This document shows positions 39,101 to 51,200 of a stretch of DNA of 64,000 nucleotides, one piece after another (the first letter of the stretch is position 1; each line of letters opens with the position of its first letter). The DNA lies in NCBI RefSeq assembly GCF_030463565.1, contig NC_134646.1, positions 14,536,001-14,600,000 on the forward strand, in the 5' to 3' direction. The notes below the pieces were generated by a model. It searched no databases. It was not told the origin of the DNA and worked only from the letters and a program-made list of their open reading frames with translations. Position numbers and translations under genes: made by a program. Source of the DNA: Pelecanus crispus (taxonomy: Eukaryota; Chordata; Aves; Pelecaniformes; Pelecanidae).

Positions 39101-40031
39101 CCCGTTCTACAATGATGAATGCCGACATGGATGGTATAAGTTCTTAATGTTGTTGTTCTTCATTGTTATTTTTTCTACTTAATATAATTTCCAGCTGTTA
39201 CAGAGGTTGCATTAAAACTCATATGATTTATTGCAGCTGTTGAGGCTGAGAATCAGGTGGAATTAGAAGAGAAAACACGGCTTATTAATCAAGTTTTGGA
39301 ACTGCAGCACACACTGGAAGGTTAGCAGTTTGACACATCAGATTTTTTATAAGCGCACAGTAATAAGCAAAAGAAGAGAACCTTACTGTTCTGCCCTACC
39401 TTAGTCAAAGAGTGCAGAAGTATGACACTTGCGCAGTTGAAGGTACATAGGCAAGGTCTTGGAACTATTTTTTTTTTTTCCTCTCTCCTCTTTATGCAAC
39501 ATAATGTTTGCTCAACTCTTACAATACACATCAAGCAGAAGGGGTTAACTTTCCCAGGCTCATTAGTCGACATACATCTTTGAGTCTGCTCATCACTGAA
39601 CTTTTGTTTCCAAATAGTTTAGTTTGCAATAGCTTAATTCAAAAATTCAAGAAAAGAATAAAGATACAGACTAACAGTAAATTTGTGTAACAAGTTTGTT
39701 AATATACTGCACTACAAAATAATATAGGAAAAATGGGCTTTAGGTAAAACTTGTGAGTAGCACAGTGTTTTACAAGATAATAGCTTACAGCAATTAAAAG
39801 TGTGACTAGTTTGATTTAGGCACATAGCACATATTCATTATTGTATGCAATAGTGTCTAATATTTTTCTTGTAATATCACCTTCACAGATCTCTCAGCAA
39901 GAGTAGATGCTGTTAAGGAAGAAAACTTGAAACTGAAATCAGAAAACCAAGTTCTTGGACAGTATATAGAAAATCTGATGTCAGCGTCTAGTGTTTTCCA
40001 AACAACTGACACAAAAAGCAAAAGGAAGTAA
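30127..40031 (+). CDS. SCOC: SCOC, short coiled-coil protein, long isoform (about 120 aa, spliced)
   Basis: SCOC is a small coiled-coil protein of the Golgi that binds ARL-family GTPases and takes part in autophagy control with FEZ1 and UVRAG (known for the mammalian protein). Coding exons are 30127-30190, 39062-39133, 39237-39320 and 39889-40031. Phases join cleanly (64+72+84+143 nt). The distal exon carries FTNISLADD, the signature of the mammalian long isoform. The shared part has MMNADMD, then [20 protein letters not shown], a leucine-zipper-like coiled coil that runs on through [20 protein letters not shown], and the basic end KSKRK. The start at 30127 has a strong context (A at -3, G at +4). 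An in-frame ATG at 30091 is in weak context and is less likely. A shorter 82-aa isoform starts at 39112 from the CpG-island promoter. Confidence 0.9.
30191..38189 (+). other. SCOC: Intron of the long SCOC isoform (intergenic for the short one)
   Basis: About 8 kb without a recognisable exon. It is AT-rich, with short A and T runs and scattered random open frames. GC content rises from about 37,500 towards the CpG island. No mobile element was recognised. Confidence 0.5.
38190..38720 (+). promoter_or_regulatory. SCOC: CpG-island promoter of SCOC
   Basis: This is the only strongly GC- and CpG-rich stretch in the window. It has several GC boxes (GGGGCGGG type, for example near 38396), an inverted CCAAT box (ATTGG at 38293-38297) and a GCGCAGGCGCAG element at about 38307-38318 that resembles an NRF1 site. 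There is no TATA box, as is usual for housekeeping promoters. A start near 38320-38350 would fit the donor at 38390. The long open frames on both strands here are by-products of GC richness and not genes. Confidence 0.85.
38340..38389 (+). other. SCOC: SCOC non-coding first exon (5' end estimated)
   Basis: It ends at a consensus donor, GGCAG|GTGAGG, with GT at 38390-38391, inside the CpG island. It would splice to 39062, placing the first ATG of the message in the next exon at 39112. The 5' end is a guess from the GC and CCAAT boxes. Confidence 0.6.
39062..39133 (+). CDS. SCOC: SCOC exon with the internal start (MMNADMD)
   Basis: It follows a long pyrimidine tract and the acceptor TTTAAGCAG|AG. 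It is 5' UTR for the short isoform up to ATG 39112 and coding throughout for the long isoform ([17 protein letters not shown] then MMNADMD). The donor is G|GTATAAG at 39134. The acceptor is a tandem AAGCAG, and another in-frame AG lies at 39072-39073, so variants of +1 or -4 residues are possible. Confidence 0.88.
39112..40031 (+). CDS. SCOC: SCOC short isoform, 82 aa (spliced)
   Basis: The product starts at the first of two adjacent ATGs and uses 39112-39133, 39237-39320 and 39889-40031. At 82 codons it equals the known short mammalian SCOC in length, and it is nearly identical in sequence as far as I can recall. Almost the whole protein is coiled coil (about residues 12-68, with heptad leucines) followed by a polar, basic tail. 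It is expected at the Golgi and in the cytosol. The housekeeping-type CpG promoter suggests broad expression. Confidence 0.93.
39237..39320 (+). CDS. SCOC: SCOC coiled-coil exon 1
   Basis: It has acceptor TTATTGCAG|CT and donor GAAG|GTTAGC. It completes the alanine codon and encodes [20 protein letters not shown] then LELQHTLE. It is 84 nt long, a multiple of three. The third residue is E where mammals have D. Confidence 0.93.
39889..40031 (+). CDS. SCOC: SCOC last coding exon
   Basis: Acceptor TTCACAG|AT. It encodes [20 protein letters not shown], then [27 protein letters not shown] and TAA at 40029-40031. It forms the second half of the coiled coil and the basic C terminus. Confidence 0.95.
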
Positions 40032-42250
40032 GGGTTGACTCACAGATGATGTCATTGTATTGCTGCTGTCTTTTTTTGTTTTAATTGGCATAGGCTACAT
40101 GAGCTAAAATACCTTAGTTTGTGGCTTTACTGGATACCTGAAGATTATAAACTTTGGTGACAGACAGAAGTAAGAACATTGTCATGAACAGGAGACCTAA
40201 GTTTGTGTATTGTTAAGATTAAGCAATGTGCAAATGTAGTGTAGAGACTTACTAAACTTTCATATTTGTTTTAAAAGTGAGCATATCTTGTTAAAAATTG
40301 GATTCAGTTTGTCAGGTTAAACAAAAGTCTGCTGGCGCTCTTTGAGGTCTTAGGGTAGTGTTCTTGACTAGCAAAATAATACAGTTATAATATTGTGCTG
40401 AAACCCGGTTTGATAAAAATACTCAAAGCCTAATTGCACCACCTTTTTCACCTCAAATATATTTAGATTACTGTATAGTACTGCCCATAGCTCTGCAAAG
40501 CAACTTTAAACAAAAAAACTACAAACTAGTTAAGAATTTCTATGAAGTAATAACAGTATGACATTATTTGCAGGGCTTGTGTACAGAAAAACACTGAAGA
40601 TTTTTGGGGAAGGGGGAGGCTAGGGGAAGAGGAACAGGGATAAGCAACTTATATCAGGGAAATACTAAACGGATGCAGTATCAGAGCGTTTGTGGTTTGC
40701 AAGATGTACACTTCAAGCCATTTTCACTTTCCTGTTTCCTCAAAGAATGATCAGGCACAGTATCGTGATGTATGATCTTCCTGAGATTTTTCAGTTGTGT
40801 GATGAAGAGTTACACAAAAACCCCGAGTAATAAGCTTTACAGAAACAGGTCAACAACATTCCTCGTGCTTGTTGTGAACAGTCTGCAGTGAGGAACTGAG
40901 AACAAGTCTTTCCTTGTCACCTTTCACTTCCCTCTTGAAGTGCCAAACTTGTGTTTGCTGCAGGCGTTAGGGCAACTGTTTTCCTGCCCCGGAGCCTGAG
41001 CTTGAGAAGTACCTCTTGAGGCACAAAAACACCTAAGGCAGAAGACGGCAGTGGAACAAAGGTGGCTTTTGCCTCAAATCCATGCTGCTCTGAGCAATGC
41101 CTACTGTCAAGGTGCCCTGTTTTTTACTGGCTTGGCTGTTTATTAGGAGGTTTTGTAAAGGAGCTCAGCCCAGATGATGGGTCTGAGTGCCTCCCATAGA
41201 GGCGGCATATCTAGCATAATCAGTATTAAGGGAGAGCAGAAGCTGAAATACAAACAGCGATGTTAAGTTTTAGCAGCACTCAGCTGCATCTGTTTCATCT
41301 TGCCATACAGCAGCACTGCAGACTTATTTATGGATATTACCTAGAACTGAGGTCTGTCTCTTCAGTAATGAAGCCGTTGTACTTTACGTTTTAACAAAAG
41401 GAAACTGCTAGTTCAACTTTGCTGTGATGAATTCTATAAAATAAAGCTGCAGGAACTGAATGAGTGGATGTAATAGTAGAATAAATCCTTCTCAAACCCC
41501 AAGTTTCTTGGCAGCTAAGCACTACTGTGTCTTAAGTGTAAGCTGACATTGTGAGGTTCCCCCACCCCAAAGGGGAGGTCTCCCATTTCTCCCTGTTTAA
41601 GATGACCGTCCAGCGCTCACTGGAGTGTCAAAGTCAAATGATTGCAAACAAAGCACTAAGAGTTTGGTCTCGAGGGCTGTTTACAAGGCAGAGTCAAGAA
41701 ACCTGATGGTGAAAACAGTTTTACCCACTAATGCACAAATGGCCGATACCATTTGGGGTCCTGTAAACATCCAAAATTATTTTTAATCTTCTATGGACTA
41801 CTCCCTCACTTTATTGCCTATCTGGAACTCTAAATTCATCCAAGAACTGCTAGCAGGTAGAGTAGATTACATGGTTAGTCCAGGGTTTGAGCATTAAAAA
41901 AAGAACAATCACACCAAGCACTTCACTTCTAAAGATTGCATTGCATTACAGGCATCCTAGCTTTAAAGCCACGTCACTGCACATCTCCATCTGCACTGTA
42001 GGAGATCAAGTGGTAACACAGCATGCGCTTGTTAGACTTCAGCAATTTCCCCGAGATCATGTAATCTTAAAATCATGGTTTTGTATTGTAAGATTGGATA
42101 GTGATATTTTATCCATCGGTGTGTATATAGTAGTCATTTCACCTATATACCATTTTACATCCCACTACTGTGGCCTTCATTTAACTTATGAATATTTTAA
42201 AGATGTTGTATTTCTGACTTTACACTAAATAAAAACTTTTGATTTGTCTC
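40032..42250 (+). other. SCOC: SCOC 3' UTR (end uncertain)
   Basis: About 2.2 kb of AT-rich sequence after the stop, with no coding potential. AATAAA occurs at 41440-41445 and at 42228-42233, and either could end the message. The second is followed by a TTTG/GT-rich stretch, as expected downstream of a cleavage site. The extent is inferred. Confidence 0.55.
42228..42233 (+). terminator. SCOC: Candidate SCOC poly(A) signal AATAAA
   Basis: Canonical hexamer about 2.2 kb after the stop codon, followed within 30 bases by a T/G-rich stretch. An earlier AATAAA at 41440-41445 is the alternative. Confidence 0.5.
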
Positions 42251-42813
42251 AGTCAGTTTGGTTTAACATTTGTAAACCCTAAAACTTCTCATAACTATGT
42301 GCAGTCAAACGGTGGAAAAATAGGGTTTGCCATCATCTTAACTGTGTCTACATAGCTGAAGTGTCTGACAGACTAGATGTAATTAGCAAGTATTAAGATT
42401 AAACCTGGGTTAATTTCTTTTCAGCAAGCTTCCAGTTCCTGACTGACATGGTATTTTTACCCACGAGTCTTACATTTCTGTATACTTTTCTGTTCTGGTT
42501 AAAGGAAAGAGGAAAAGAATCGGTAGACTGCCTCCAGTGTTGTCAAAGCTAAAACTTAGACTTCTCCACTTGGGAGAACTTCAGCCAAGTTAGAATAGAG
42601 GAGATTTTACCTTTTCCTACACAGGTAATGAGCTCTACATTAGGCAGAAGCCAGAATTATTACTTCATCATACCTTCATGAAGGTGGAAACTAACGGAGG
42701 AATAGCTTCAGTTGTAATTAAATAGAAAAGCCTCAGTCCTACTTATCCTGCCCTGAATATAGAAAATTCTCAGTCTGGGATTCAGCATCCTCAGTAAGAC
42801 CACTTTTACTAAG

Positions 42814-43275
42814 CTATGATGTAGCCGGCGGGAGTGCAAGCTGCGGAGGTCTGATACTCATGGAGTTCCAAAGATGACTGACAGTTTTAATAGCAAGGCA
42901 TCCTGAAACTGGATTATCATTAGTTTGTAATTTCAAAGCACTTTCAAGCAGCCATGGTAGCAACATCGAGTACTCTTCCTGAAATACCTGTTCAGATGTA
43001 AACGGACTGCACACAGGCACTGGGGGTGAAAGCTCAATGTTACAAGCATCAATGGAAGGGGGTTCCCCTTTTGCCTGGCTTTCTAGATCTAGAGCCTCAA
43101 ATCCCCAAAGCTCTGACATTTCTCCCCAAATTACTAGTACAAGACTAGATCCAAGTAAGCTGATGTGCAGAAAGATGTCTTCTATCTCCAGGTTCCAGGT
43201 AATTGAAGTTATTAAGTCAGTATTAAAGTGAGATAGGCCTACAGAGTCAGTATAATTGCAAACAGCACCCTTGAG
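42814..43275 (-). other. Unexplained 153-codon open frame
   Basis: It is open from just after a TGA (43276-43278) to TAG at 42814-42816. The first ATG is at 43119 (101 codons). The translation looks protein-like in composition, with acidic and proline-rich blocks such as ESQAKGEPPSIDACNIELSP and the hydrophobic EEYSMLLPWLLESALKL. I do not recognise a family. A frame of this length is expected a few times by chance in 64 kb, so it may be meaningless. It could also be an exon or a decayed retrocopy. The nearby TTACCTGGAACCTGGAG has no clear acceptor. Confidence 0.25.
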
Positions 43276-43452
43276 TCATGGCCTCACAAGACTGTTTTAC
43301 CCATAATAAAGGGCTCCTTACTTCCTGAAGTGAGGTATGAGCAAAGATATTGATGGGGCATTAATCAAGACTTTATGGGAACTTTAAGTTCAAAACCCTA
43401 AGGGAAGACTAGCATCCCCTGTGGGGTGACCAATCCCTGGAGTAACTATATC

Positions 43453-43526
43453 AACACCAAACAACAACAAAACCCAAACCCAACCAAAACCCCCAAAACA
43501 AAAAACAACCCCAAAACCACACCCAA
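43453..43526 (+). repeat. A/C-rich low-complexity tract (G/T-rich on minus strand)
   Basis: Repeated AACCC- and CCCCAAAA-like units. On the minus strand these give several GGG runs spaced by T runs, a possible G-quadruplex former. Confidence 0.8.
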
Positions 43527-44134
43527 ATGCTGTAACAATTCCAAAGGACTTTTACCAGGCTTAGACAAGATGAATTCAAAAGGAGTGCTGAAATGCTCCC
43601 TGACAGCTCACAGTAGCTGTTACTAGCAGGATACCGCATTGGTAACAACTTCTACCTGCTGCTGAAAAGTCACAGGCAGGAGGAGGAATCTGGAGTCTTC
43701 ACTTCTTACCTTTTGCATGCAGACCCTAAATAAAGAGGAGGGAACTTGCATTTAACTTCAAACAACCCCAAAAAGCCCCCAAGCCAAACAAAACACCAGA
43801 GGCCTTTCCATATGGTTCATACAAAATAGAGTCCAATATAATTAACTTCTGAACACTTCAACACAAACACTTGACACTGGCTTCTTCATTAGAGTTAATT
43901 ATGCATTCATTTGTTAGATGGTTCCATGGAATTTTTGCTGACTTGATTTGCTGTGAAAATATTTATTTCTTCAGTGAACTAACTTCTTGCCAGGCACGAG
44001 GAAATCTGTTAGGTTCCTTATGCATTAATGTATTTCTACTTGTTTTTAATGCATGACTGCTTTTGCTAGCATTTTACATCCTACTAATATTATAGGCAGC
44101 TGCCAAACAGCAAGAGCTTTCTGCTGACTGCAGT

Positions 44135-45132
44135 TTTATTGTTTAATACACAGCTGAACTTTAACAAAACAAAGTTTCTTTTACAATATGCAGTTTATTT
44201 AAACTGTATTATGAGAATGCCCAGTTACATCTGTAAAAAACTTAATCCATCAAAAATTCTTATCCATATTAATACATTTCATGTTAAGCAAGAATTATTA
44301 AATATTTTTAGGAGGCAATGTACACTTAGCAAGTATTCTATAAACAGAGGTTATACCACTCTGGCTTGGAACATGAGAACTATAAAAGTTTGAAAAAATC
44401 ATCTGTATATCACTTCTGCAGATTTGATATCTGCATTCAAAAGTAACACAAGTCACATCAATTACCACTTGTTCTATGAGTATTCTATTTTAAAATATCT
44501 TTTAAAAATAAGTTACTGTAACCAATGTCTAAAGTGAACAGGTGACCATCCATGTAACAAGATCAACTAAAATAAATAATTTACAATAAAAATTGTTGCT
44601 AGCACTAAATCTTCATACAAAAACAATTATTGCATTTAGCTCGGCACAGAAGAAAACCCACCTTTTCTCATAGCAACGTGAACTGCTATAGATGCTACAT
44701 CTATTCTATCTTCCTCTTTTAGCTGAAAAGTGTAAACAGCTAATTTTGTGCTAGAGCTGCAAAAATGTTATAATTTATTCATGTTTTTAAAAAACATTGC
44801 AAGTGAGTTTATCTCCAACTAATACCAATTTCTAGGAATCTTTAAATCTTAAGAATCTTCACCTTAAAATCAGTTGGCCAAATTGTAATTTCACTTTTAT
44901 TTTGAATTTGAAACATCAGCTAACTCCTCACAGATAGTATTTCTCCTTAAAAAAGGGAATCAAGGAAGTTTGGGAAGGTTAAAAGAGGTTAGAGAATTAA
45001 AATAGGAAGTTAAGTAGCAACGAGTCTCCCTTTTTCCTTCAAGTTTCAGGAACTTGCATGCCATCAGGCCCACTGAACTGGCATACCAGAAGTTACTATT
45101 ATCTAGACCTACAAATACTAGCTGGAAGTAAC
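44135..45132 (-). other. CLGN: CLGN 3' UTR (end uncertain)
   Basis: Downstream of the CLGN stop on the minus strand, AATAAA (TTTATT on plus) occurs at 44896-44901, 44774-44779, 44194-44199 and 44135-44140. Any of these may be used. The span given runs to the last of them. No coding potential was seen. Confidence 0.5.
44896..44901 (-). terminator. CLGN: First candidate CLGN poly(A) signal
   Basis: AATAAA on the minus strand, about 230 bases after the stop codon. Later hexamers (44774, 44194, 44135) are alternatives. Confidence 0.4.
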
Positions 45133-45213
45133 TCAGTCCTTTCGTACTCTTCTTTTGCGCACTGATTTCAGTGAACCTTCTCCAGAACCTGTGCTTTCAT
45201 CAGCTTCTTTCAT
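45133..45213 (-). CDS. CLGN: CLGN last coding exon: basic C terminus
   Basis: The acceptor is TTTTCAG at 45214-45216. It encodes [20 protein letters not shown], then RRVRKD and TGA (45133-45135). The arginine/lysine-rich end suits retention in the ER membrane. This stretch is what best separates calmegin from calnexin. Confidence 0.95.
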   Translation of the reverse strand: MKEADESTGSGEGSLKSVRKRRVRKD

Positions 45214-48200
45214 CTGAAAAAAAACCAAACAAGAAAACGCCAAAAAAACAGCATTAAAATTTTAAACCAATTTTAATTTCATTATTGAAAATGGCATGTT
45301 CCTTTATTTCTCCTCCCGACCCCTCCAATCATATTATCACTAAATACAACACTTAAGTGACAGGACATTTTTTTCCACAATACTAATCTAACAATAAATA
45401 AAGTGGGTAGAAGACTTTTCCTTTCTATACTCAGAAGGAAGGGAATAGTACATCAAAACTGATGTCAGAAATTTGGTTTTGCCCGTTTACTCAGTGGTTT
45501 AGAAGCAGCGACTTTTTAATGAATTTAGCAACTTGCTTAAAGTGCATCTTATGCTAATTTTAACTTTCACTCCTTAAGCAAGAAGCATTTAAAACATTCT
45601 AACTGCCGCCTTTGGAGAGCGACAACTAGAACAAACTGCTCTTAAATCAGATGTGTTCTTCTCAGTTTAAAAGCGATTAGCTTACAGAGGTGCACGAAAA
45701 GCCTTTCCGACATGAACTCCATTCTCAGACAGTGCACTGCTTCCTCACTTTCCTGCATCATCTACTGGCAAGCACCTCATGCAGAAGGAACAGCTCACAG
45801 AATGTGGCACAGCCTGAGTGAGGACATGGTGTGCATGACATCTCCCAAGTAGGTCACTAGCTAACTCATGACAGAAACTTGTACACCCTGAAAATACCCA
45901 GAGAAGAGCAAGCCATAACCTCATTGTGATACTGTGTAATGGCATACACACATTCAGACCTTGTTATTACTTTCACAGAGAGTCACATACATCTTAATGG
46001 GGTTCATCAGATACTGTATTCCTAGATAAACATACAAGGAAAAGAGAAAAAAAAAAGCTTCTTACAGGAACAAGAGGAAGTCCTGAATAAGGTGTAATTA
46101 ATGAAGAATTTCAGTGCTAAAACAATGCAACCTCATGCAAGGTACAGTTTCCTAGAGGACTTTTATATGAAAAGGCGTTAATATTAAACAACTCCCCTAA
46201 TCTGGGAAGGGACTCATTTAGGGAGTGACAAGCACAAGATGACCAACAGCAATACTGTGGGTGGATCTAAAGCGTTTCAGACACGCCAGAGTTTCTAAAT
46301 GAAAGGGTAATGAGTAGTTGACAAGCAAGAAAAGCACACACACGTTCCATTCTACAATGTTATTTTCTGAAAAACATTTTATAGATTATCTGGTGGCTGG
46401 ATTAATCTGCACAAGAAAAATGAAACTGCAGGTGCTGAATTCAAAACCAGTATGGTCATTTTGCTTAAAACTTTTTTTTTTCCTTAAATTCCAAAATAAG
46501 AAGATAACTGAAAGCTTAAGGTTTTTCTAGGTCTCACTAAAAGGCTATTGGGTTAGAAGCACATGTTCCATCAATTAAGTAGCACAATAAAAAGAGATTG
46601 ACACCTACTGCAACACCCAAATGTTCAAGACTTGCAACTCATTTAATAATCTGTTAAAACCTATACTCCTGTAGAAACGTTTCATGTTTAGAGACCTGCA
46701 TGATCACTTCTATACTATACCTGTATTTTACAATAAATACCACCTAGCCAAAATCACACAGGAAGAGACACGTTTCACAAACCTATACAGAGCATTTGAG
46801 GTATCAAACTCAAATAAAAACACATCCCCACCTCATGATTATTTTATGGCTCAACAGAAGAAAAACTCTTGTTGTAGGTAACTGGACTTAGTTAGAAATG
46901 TGATGTTGGACAATGGCAAGGAGAAAATAGGGGGAAAACACCCACATTTACCTCATCTTCTGAACCAGATCTATTTGACTTATCACCTTCTTCTTGACTT
47001 CCATCTGCAACTTCATTTTCTTCTTCATCACCAACATCTTCACAACCTTCACCCTCACCTTCTGCAGAAGAAATTAATTCTACTTTGTAAACAGAACTAT
47101 ATTAAAAATGCACTACATCCAGACAACGCTCATAGGGAAAAGAAGCCAATTTCAGCCTTAGAATGAACTGCTTGTTTACGATCTCTGTGCTACAAACAGT
47201 AGAATTCTCATGAATTAGTAGAAATTGATCACTGTCAGATTTAATAACAAATTTTAATAGCTTCAGCCTAGCCTCTTTTCACAATAGCACATACTCTCTT
47301 CAGACTTGTGACTGACTAAAATGATGACCTTAAGTTGGTTTCCTCTAGGGAAGTCCTTAAATCCAGATATTGCATTAGACAGTTTTGAGACTGGAGTCCA
47401 AAATATACATCCCAAATCTGACTAAATTCTGACTTAGATAGCAAAGTACAATATTGCAGTTATCAGTCATCCACCATGGGGGACACCTACATCCTAAGGG
47501 AATTCTACTTTTCAGCAAGGAATTCTTTTGGCATACTGTTTTGGTTGAAGGATAAGCAGCTCTGTGCTTATCCCCTTCTTATGCATTACTGCAATGCAGA
47601 AACTAGTCAGAAAAGCACTGTACTCCCCTCAGCTCACTCGAAGTATGTCCAGCTTGCACTGCTAGGATAAAACTATTCACAAAAAGCAGTAAGCTTTCTG
47701 CGAGACCTGGTGTCAGTTAGACCTTTGAACTGACAGGGACTGGAAAGGCAGGGGGGAAGTAGAAAAAAGTTAAAAAAAAAAAAAAAAACAGTGCATTTTT
47801 ACTCTCCGGAATTCCCTGGACAAATTACAGGCTAAGCAACACAGAGGCAGCCTCTACTTTCTTACTGAGGCCACGTCACTGCACTGAAGAGCAGTGCATG
47901 TATCAAATACTGTGAATTCTAGGCTGCTCTCTGATCAGCACGTAGGTTGCCCTTCTAGGGTAACCAACTCTATATTCTGCATATTTTGTGAAGGAGGCCA
48001 GGCACCCAACTGTTTTGATTTCCACTTCGGGCCTCAGTACTTACAAGCTGGCACTACTATGCTTGCATTTTAGGTATTGATGCTCATTATAAGAACTAAA
48101 CCTCAACAACCACAGCATGATTCAAAGAAAAGTTACTGGGGTTTGGCAAGTTTCTTCCTTTATTTCAAACTAAGGTCCTGAAGTGAGAATTTCTGGAAAT

Positions 48201-51200
48201 TGAGTACCCTTAGCAATACTTTCTATCAAGAGTAAACAAGAAATCATATCTGAATCTGATAGAAAGGATAAAAAATGGCATTTTACAACTTAACAAAACC
48301 AGTAATGAAGCAGTGCTCAATGCTATCCTTATCAGGTCATGCCTGCATCTCATAACCACTACTTCAGTGCTAAAAAAACCCAAACTAAACCCAAAACCTC
48401 AAAACCCACCCCCCAATTCTTACTGTTGCAGCTCAGTAAAACTGAAACAAAAGTAACTACATAAATTCAGATGGTAGTCACATATAAGATGCGACTCTCC
48501 TGATTTCTTGCTGACAAAAAAATCTAGAAAACCCTAATTTATTAAAATATTTGAGACTTCTGTAGGAGTACCAAAAAAAGTTTGCCTCCAGTAGAGCTAT
48601 AAATTGAGCCAAACAGTTCATAACAATTAGTGAAGCTCTAAGAAATTAGTTTTTCCCATCTGTAAATATACCTGATACATGTCTACAATAATACGTCTCT
48701 ACTATTGTTCTCAAAAGGAGAAATACGACCAAAAAAAGAGAGATCATAATTTAAGATAGACATAGACAAAGATTTCTGTTCTAAAAATAAGCCCTTAACA
48801 GAAGAGCTTGGCAAAAATTCATAAAGCCTTTGCTCATATCCTAATGAGGCAATTAGAGATTTTAAGTGATGCAAATCCACCACCTCCCGTAAGTACTAAT
48901 TTCAATAGAGGGGAAAAAACAAAACAAATGAAAAATCTTCTGGCTTTTACTACTTCTGATGTCTGAACTGGACAACTATACTATTTAAAATTATTAACTT
49001 AAATTTAGTCTAATATTAATGTAAACAATATTTCATATAACTAAATGTGTAACTTCACAACTAAGGTTCAGACTGTGCCCCTGAAATTCCATTTCTTGGC
49101 AACATTCTTTCACTTCCTGGAATATTTTTCTAGAGGGCAAGGAAAGTCAGGAGACGAAGCAGGTAAGTGGACAAATCAAGAACACATCATCCTTTAGCAA
49201 TGCCACAAAAATTAACCTAGAACAAAATAAAACAGTAAATCCCATGGACAATGCCCTTCAAGAAACACTCTGCCAGCAACACACTCTCACTGGACCAAAG
49301 AAAACTACAAGTGTTTCTGAAATTTGCTATTGTGCCATGCTTCCCCCCTCCCCCCCCCCCACCCCGCAAAGGCCCCGTGATAAAACGTGGATCTCAAGTT
49401 ATTCAGTATTCCACAGCTCAAACCCTGTTACCTTCAACTGCAGAAAACAAAGCAGCAGTTAATGACTATAAACGAATTGTAAAAATGTTTAGGATCCAAA
49501 CAGACTAGTAGAAAATATTTATGACTACAGGTACCATACTGAGAAATCTCAGAGGAAACTCACATCCATATCTGATGAAAGCTGGCATCTACCAGCTTGA
49601 AGTTCTACCATCAACAAGGAAGCAGAGGGAAAAAAAACAGAAAGGAGAGAGCATTTTCAAGTCCTAGCCCAAATTACCTCCCTTTCCCAATACCTGAAGG
49701 AAAAGCCTCCTTTCTCATCTTCTTTGTATCCTTTATAAACTCTCTTTCTGTCTCCTCCGTTTCTCTTCTCTCTGTAGCAAAAAGAATCAGCAGGAGGAGG
49801 CAGAAGACAAATTCTCTAATGCTTTCAGACATTAAGAGGCAAAAGAGCGATAGGAAAAAAGGGAAGATTTCAACCTGCAAATGTAAAAGGTGTCGGGAAG
49901 CTAAGGGAAGCTAAGCAATTCTTAAACAAAGAGAAACCAGGAAGTCATATGACAGCAAAGTGTAATCCTTCCCTCCGAAGCCTCAAATTTACTTGAAAAC
50001 CTTCGAATAGTCATACAAAAGCTAGCTATGGCAGTTTTACTCTGTGTTCAGTTTAGTAACTGAAAGTAAAGGTCTAAAATGGAACCTACTTTTGAAACAT
50101 CATGAACAGCTGTTCCAAGTGGAATTCTTTAAAAAAGTTGTGTTCCTCTGCAATTGCCTGGACCTTATTTCTAATATTCAAACACACACTTTAACATATT
50201 ACTTATTAAGTGATGTGTTGTAATTAACTAAATTAATTGACTGACTTAACAGAAGAATATTGGAATACAGGCATCTCAGGCAGCCATGCAACAGTAGCAT
50301 ATTAGGTAGAAAATGTATCTATGATCTGCATCGAGACTGGGTAGAAGAAAACAGATGCTGTAATTCAGGAGCAAAGAGCAGGTAAAGTAGAGTAAGATCA
50401 AAAGGAAAATGTAGGAAGATACAATGCTGAAATGCCGTACCTACAATTTATGCTAATGTAAAAAATATATGTAGCATAACTAAAATAATTAAATGCCTAG
50501 GTAAGGCTCTTGAATGGCAAGGCAGATAGACTAAGTTTGGTGTGGCAAGCATTGTGCCAACAATGTACTCAATTCTGTAAGTGCTGGCATGGGAATGTCT
50601 GATGCTGAGTAAACTTTTAAGACATACAGGCAGAAGCCATCAAGGCTTATGGACCAAAGCGCAGACAGAGACAAAATCCACAAAATTTGTCAGTAATACA
50701 AAATCACATCAGTAATAAGAACAAAACCAAAACAAACCATGAATGTCTGCTAGGTTTCTAACTTTCCATGCCAGTCCCTTGTCATTTTCTTTGTTCCTAC
50801 CAAGGAAGAGTGAAGTAAGAGGCAGAATCTTGCAGAGGTCTGGGGCTAAGGATTTTCTCGTGGAAGTCAAGATAATGCACTGTAAGTTACGATTTGCTTC
50901 TTACTCATTCCTATAGACTCAAGGAAATGCTAACAGAATATCAAAGCCATAGTTGAATAGTACCAGTAATCTTTGCTACAGTAACACAAGGTGATTTTAT
51001 CCTTGGATGCCAAAGTATAGCTCAACCTACTGAATCACTGATTTCTCCCCTAGGGGAGCAGAACAGATCTCTGCAGGCATGTAATGCATTGCTAGAAAGC
51101 AACACAAAGGAAGCAGCAGACTTCAGTATTTCAAGTCTACTGTATTTTCAGGCTTTAACAAGAGTTACTAAAATTAGTGACCAGCAGAATAGTTCAAGGT

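Larger units (their letters stand above)
42251..44134. other. Gap between convergent SCOC and CLGN
   Basis: No gene identified with confidence. It contains an open frame of unknown meaning on the minus strand (42814-43275, listed below) and an A/C-rich tract (43453-43526). Further AATAAA hexamers on the plus strand (near 43303 and 43727) could extend SCOC transcripts. Confidence 0.5.
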
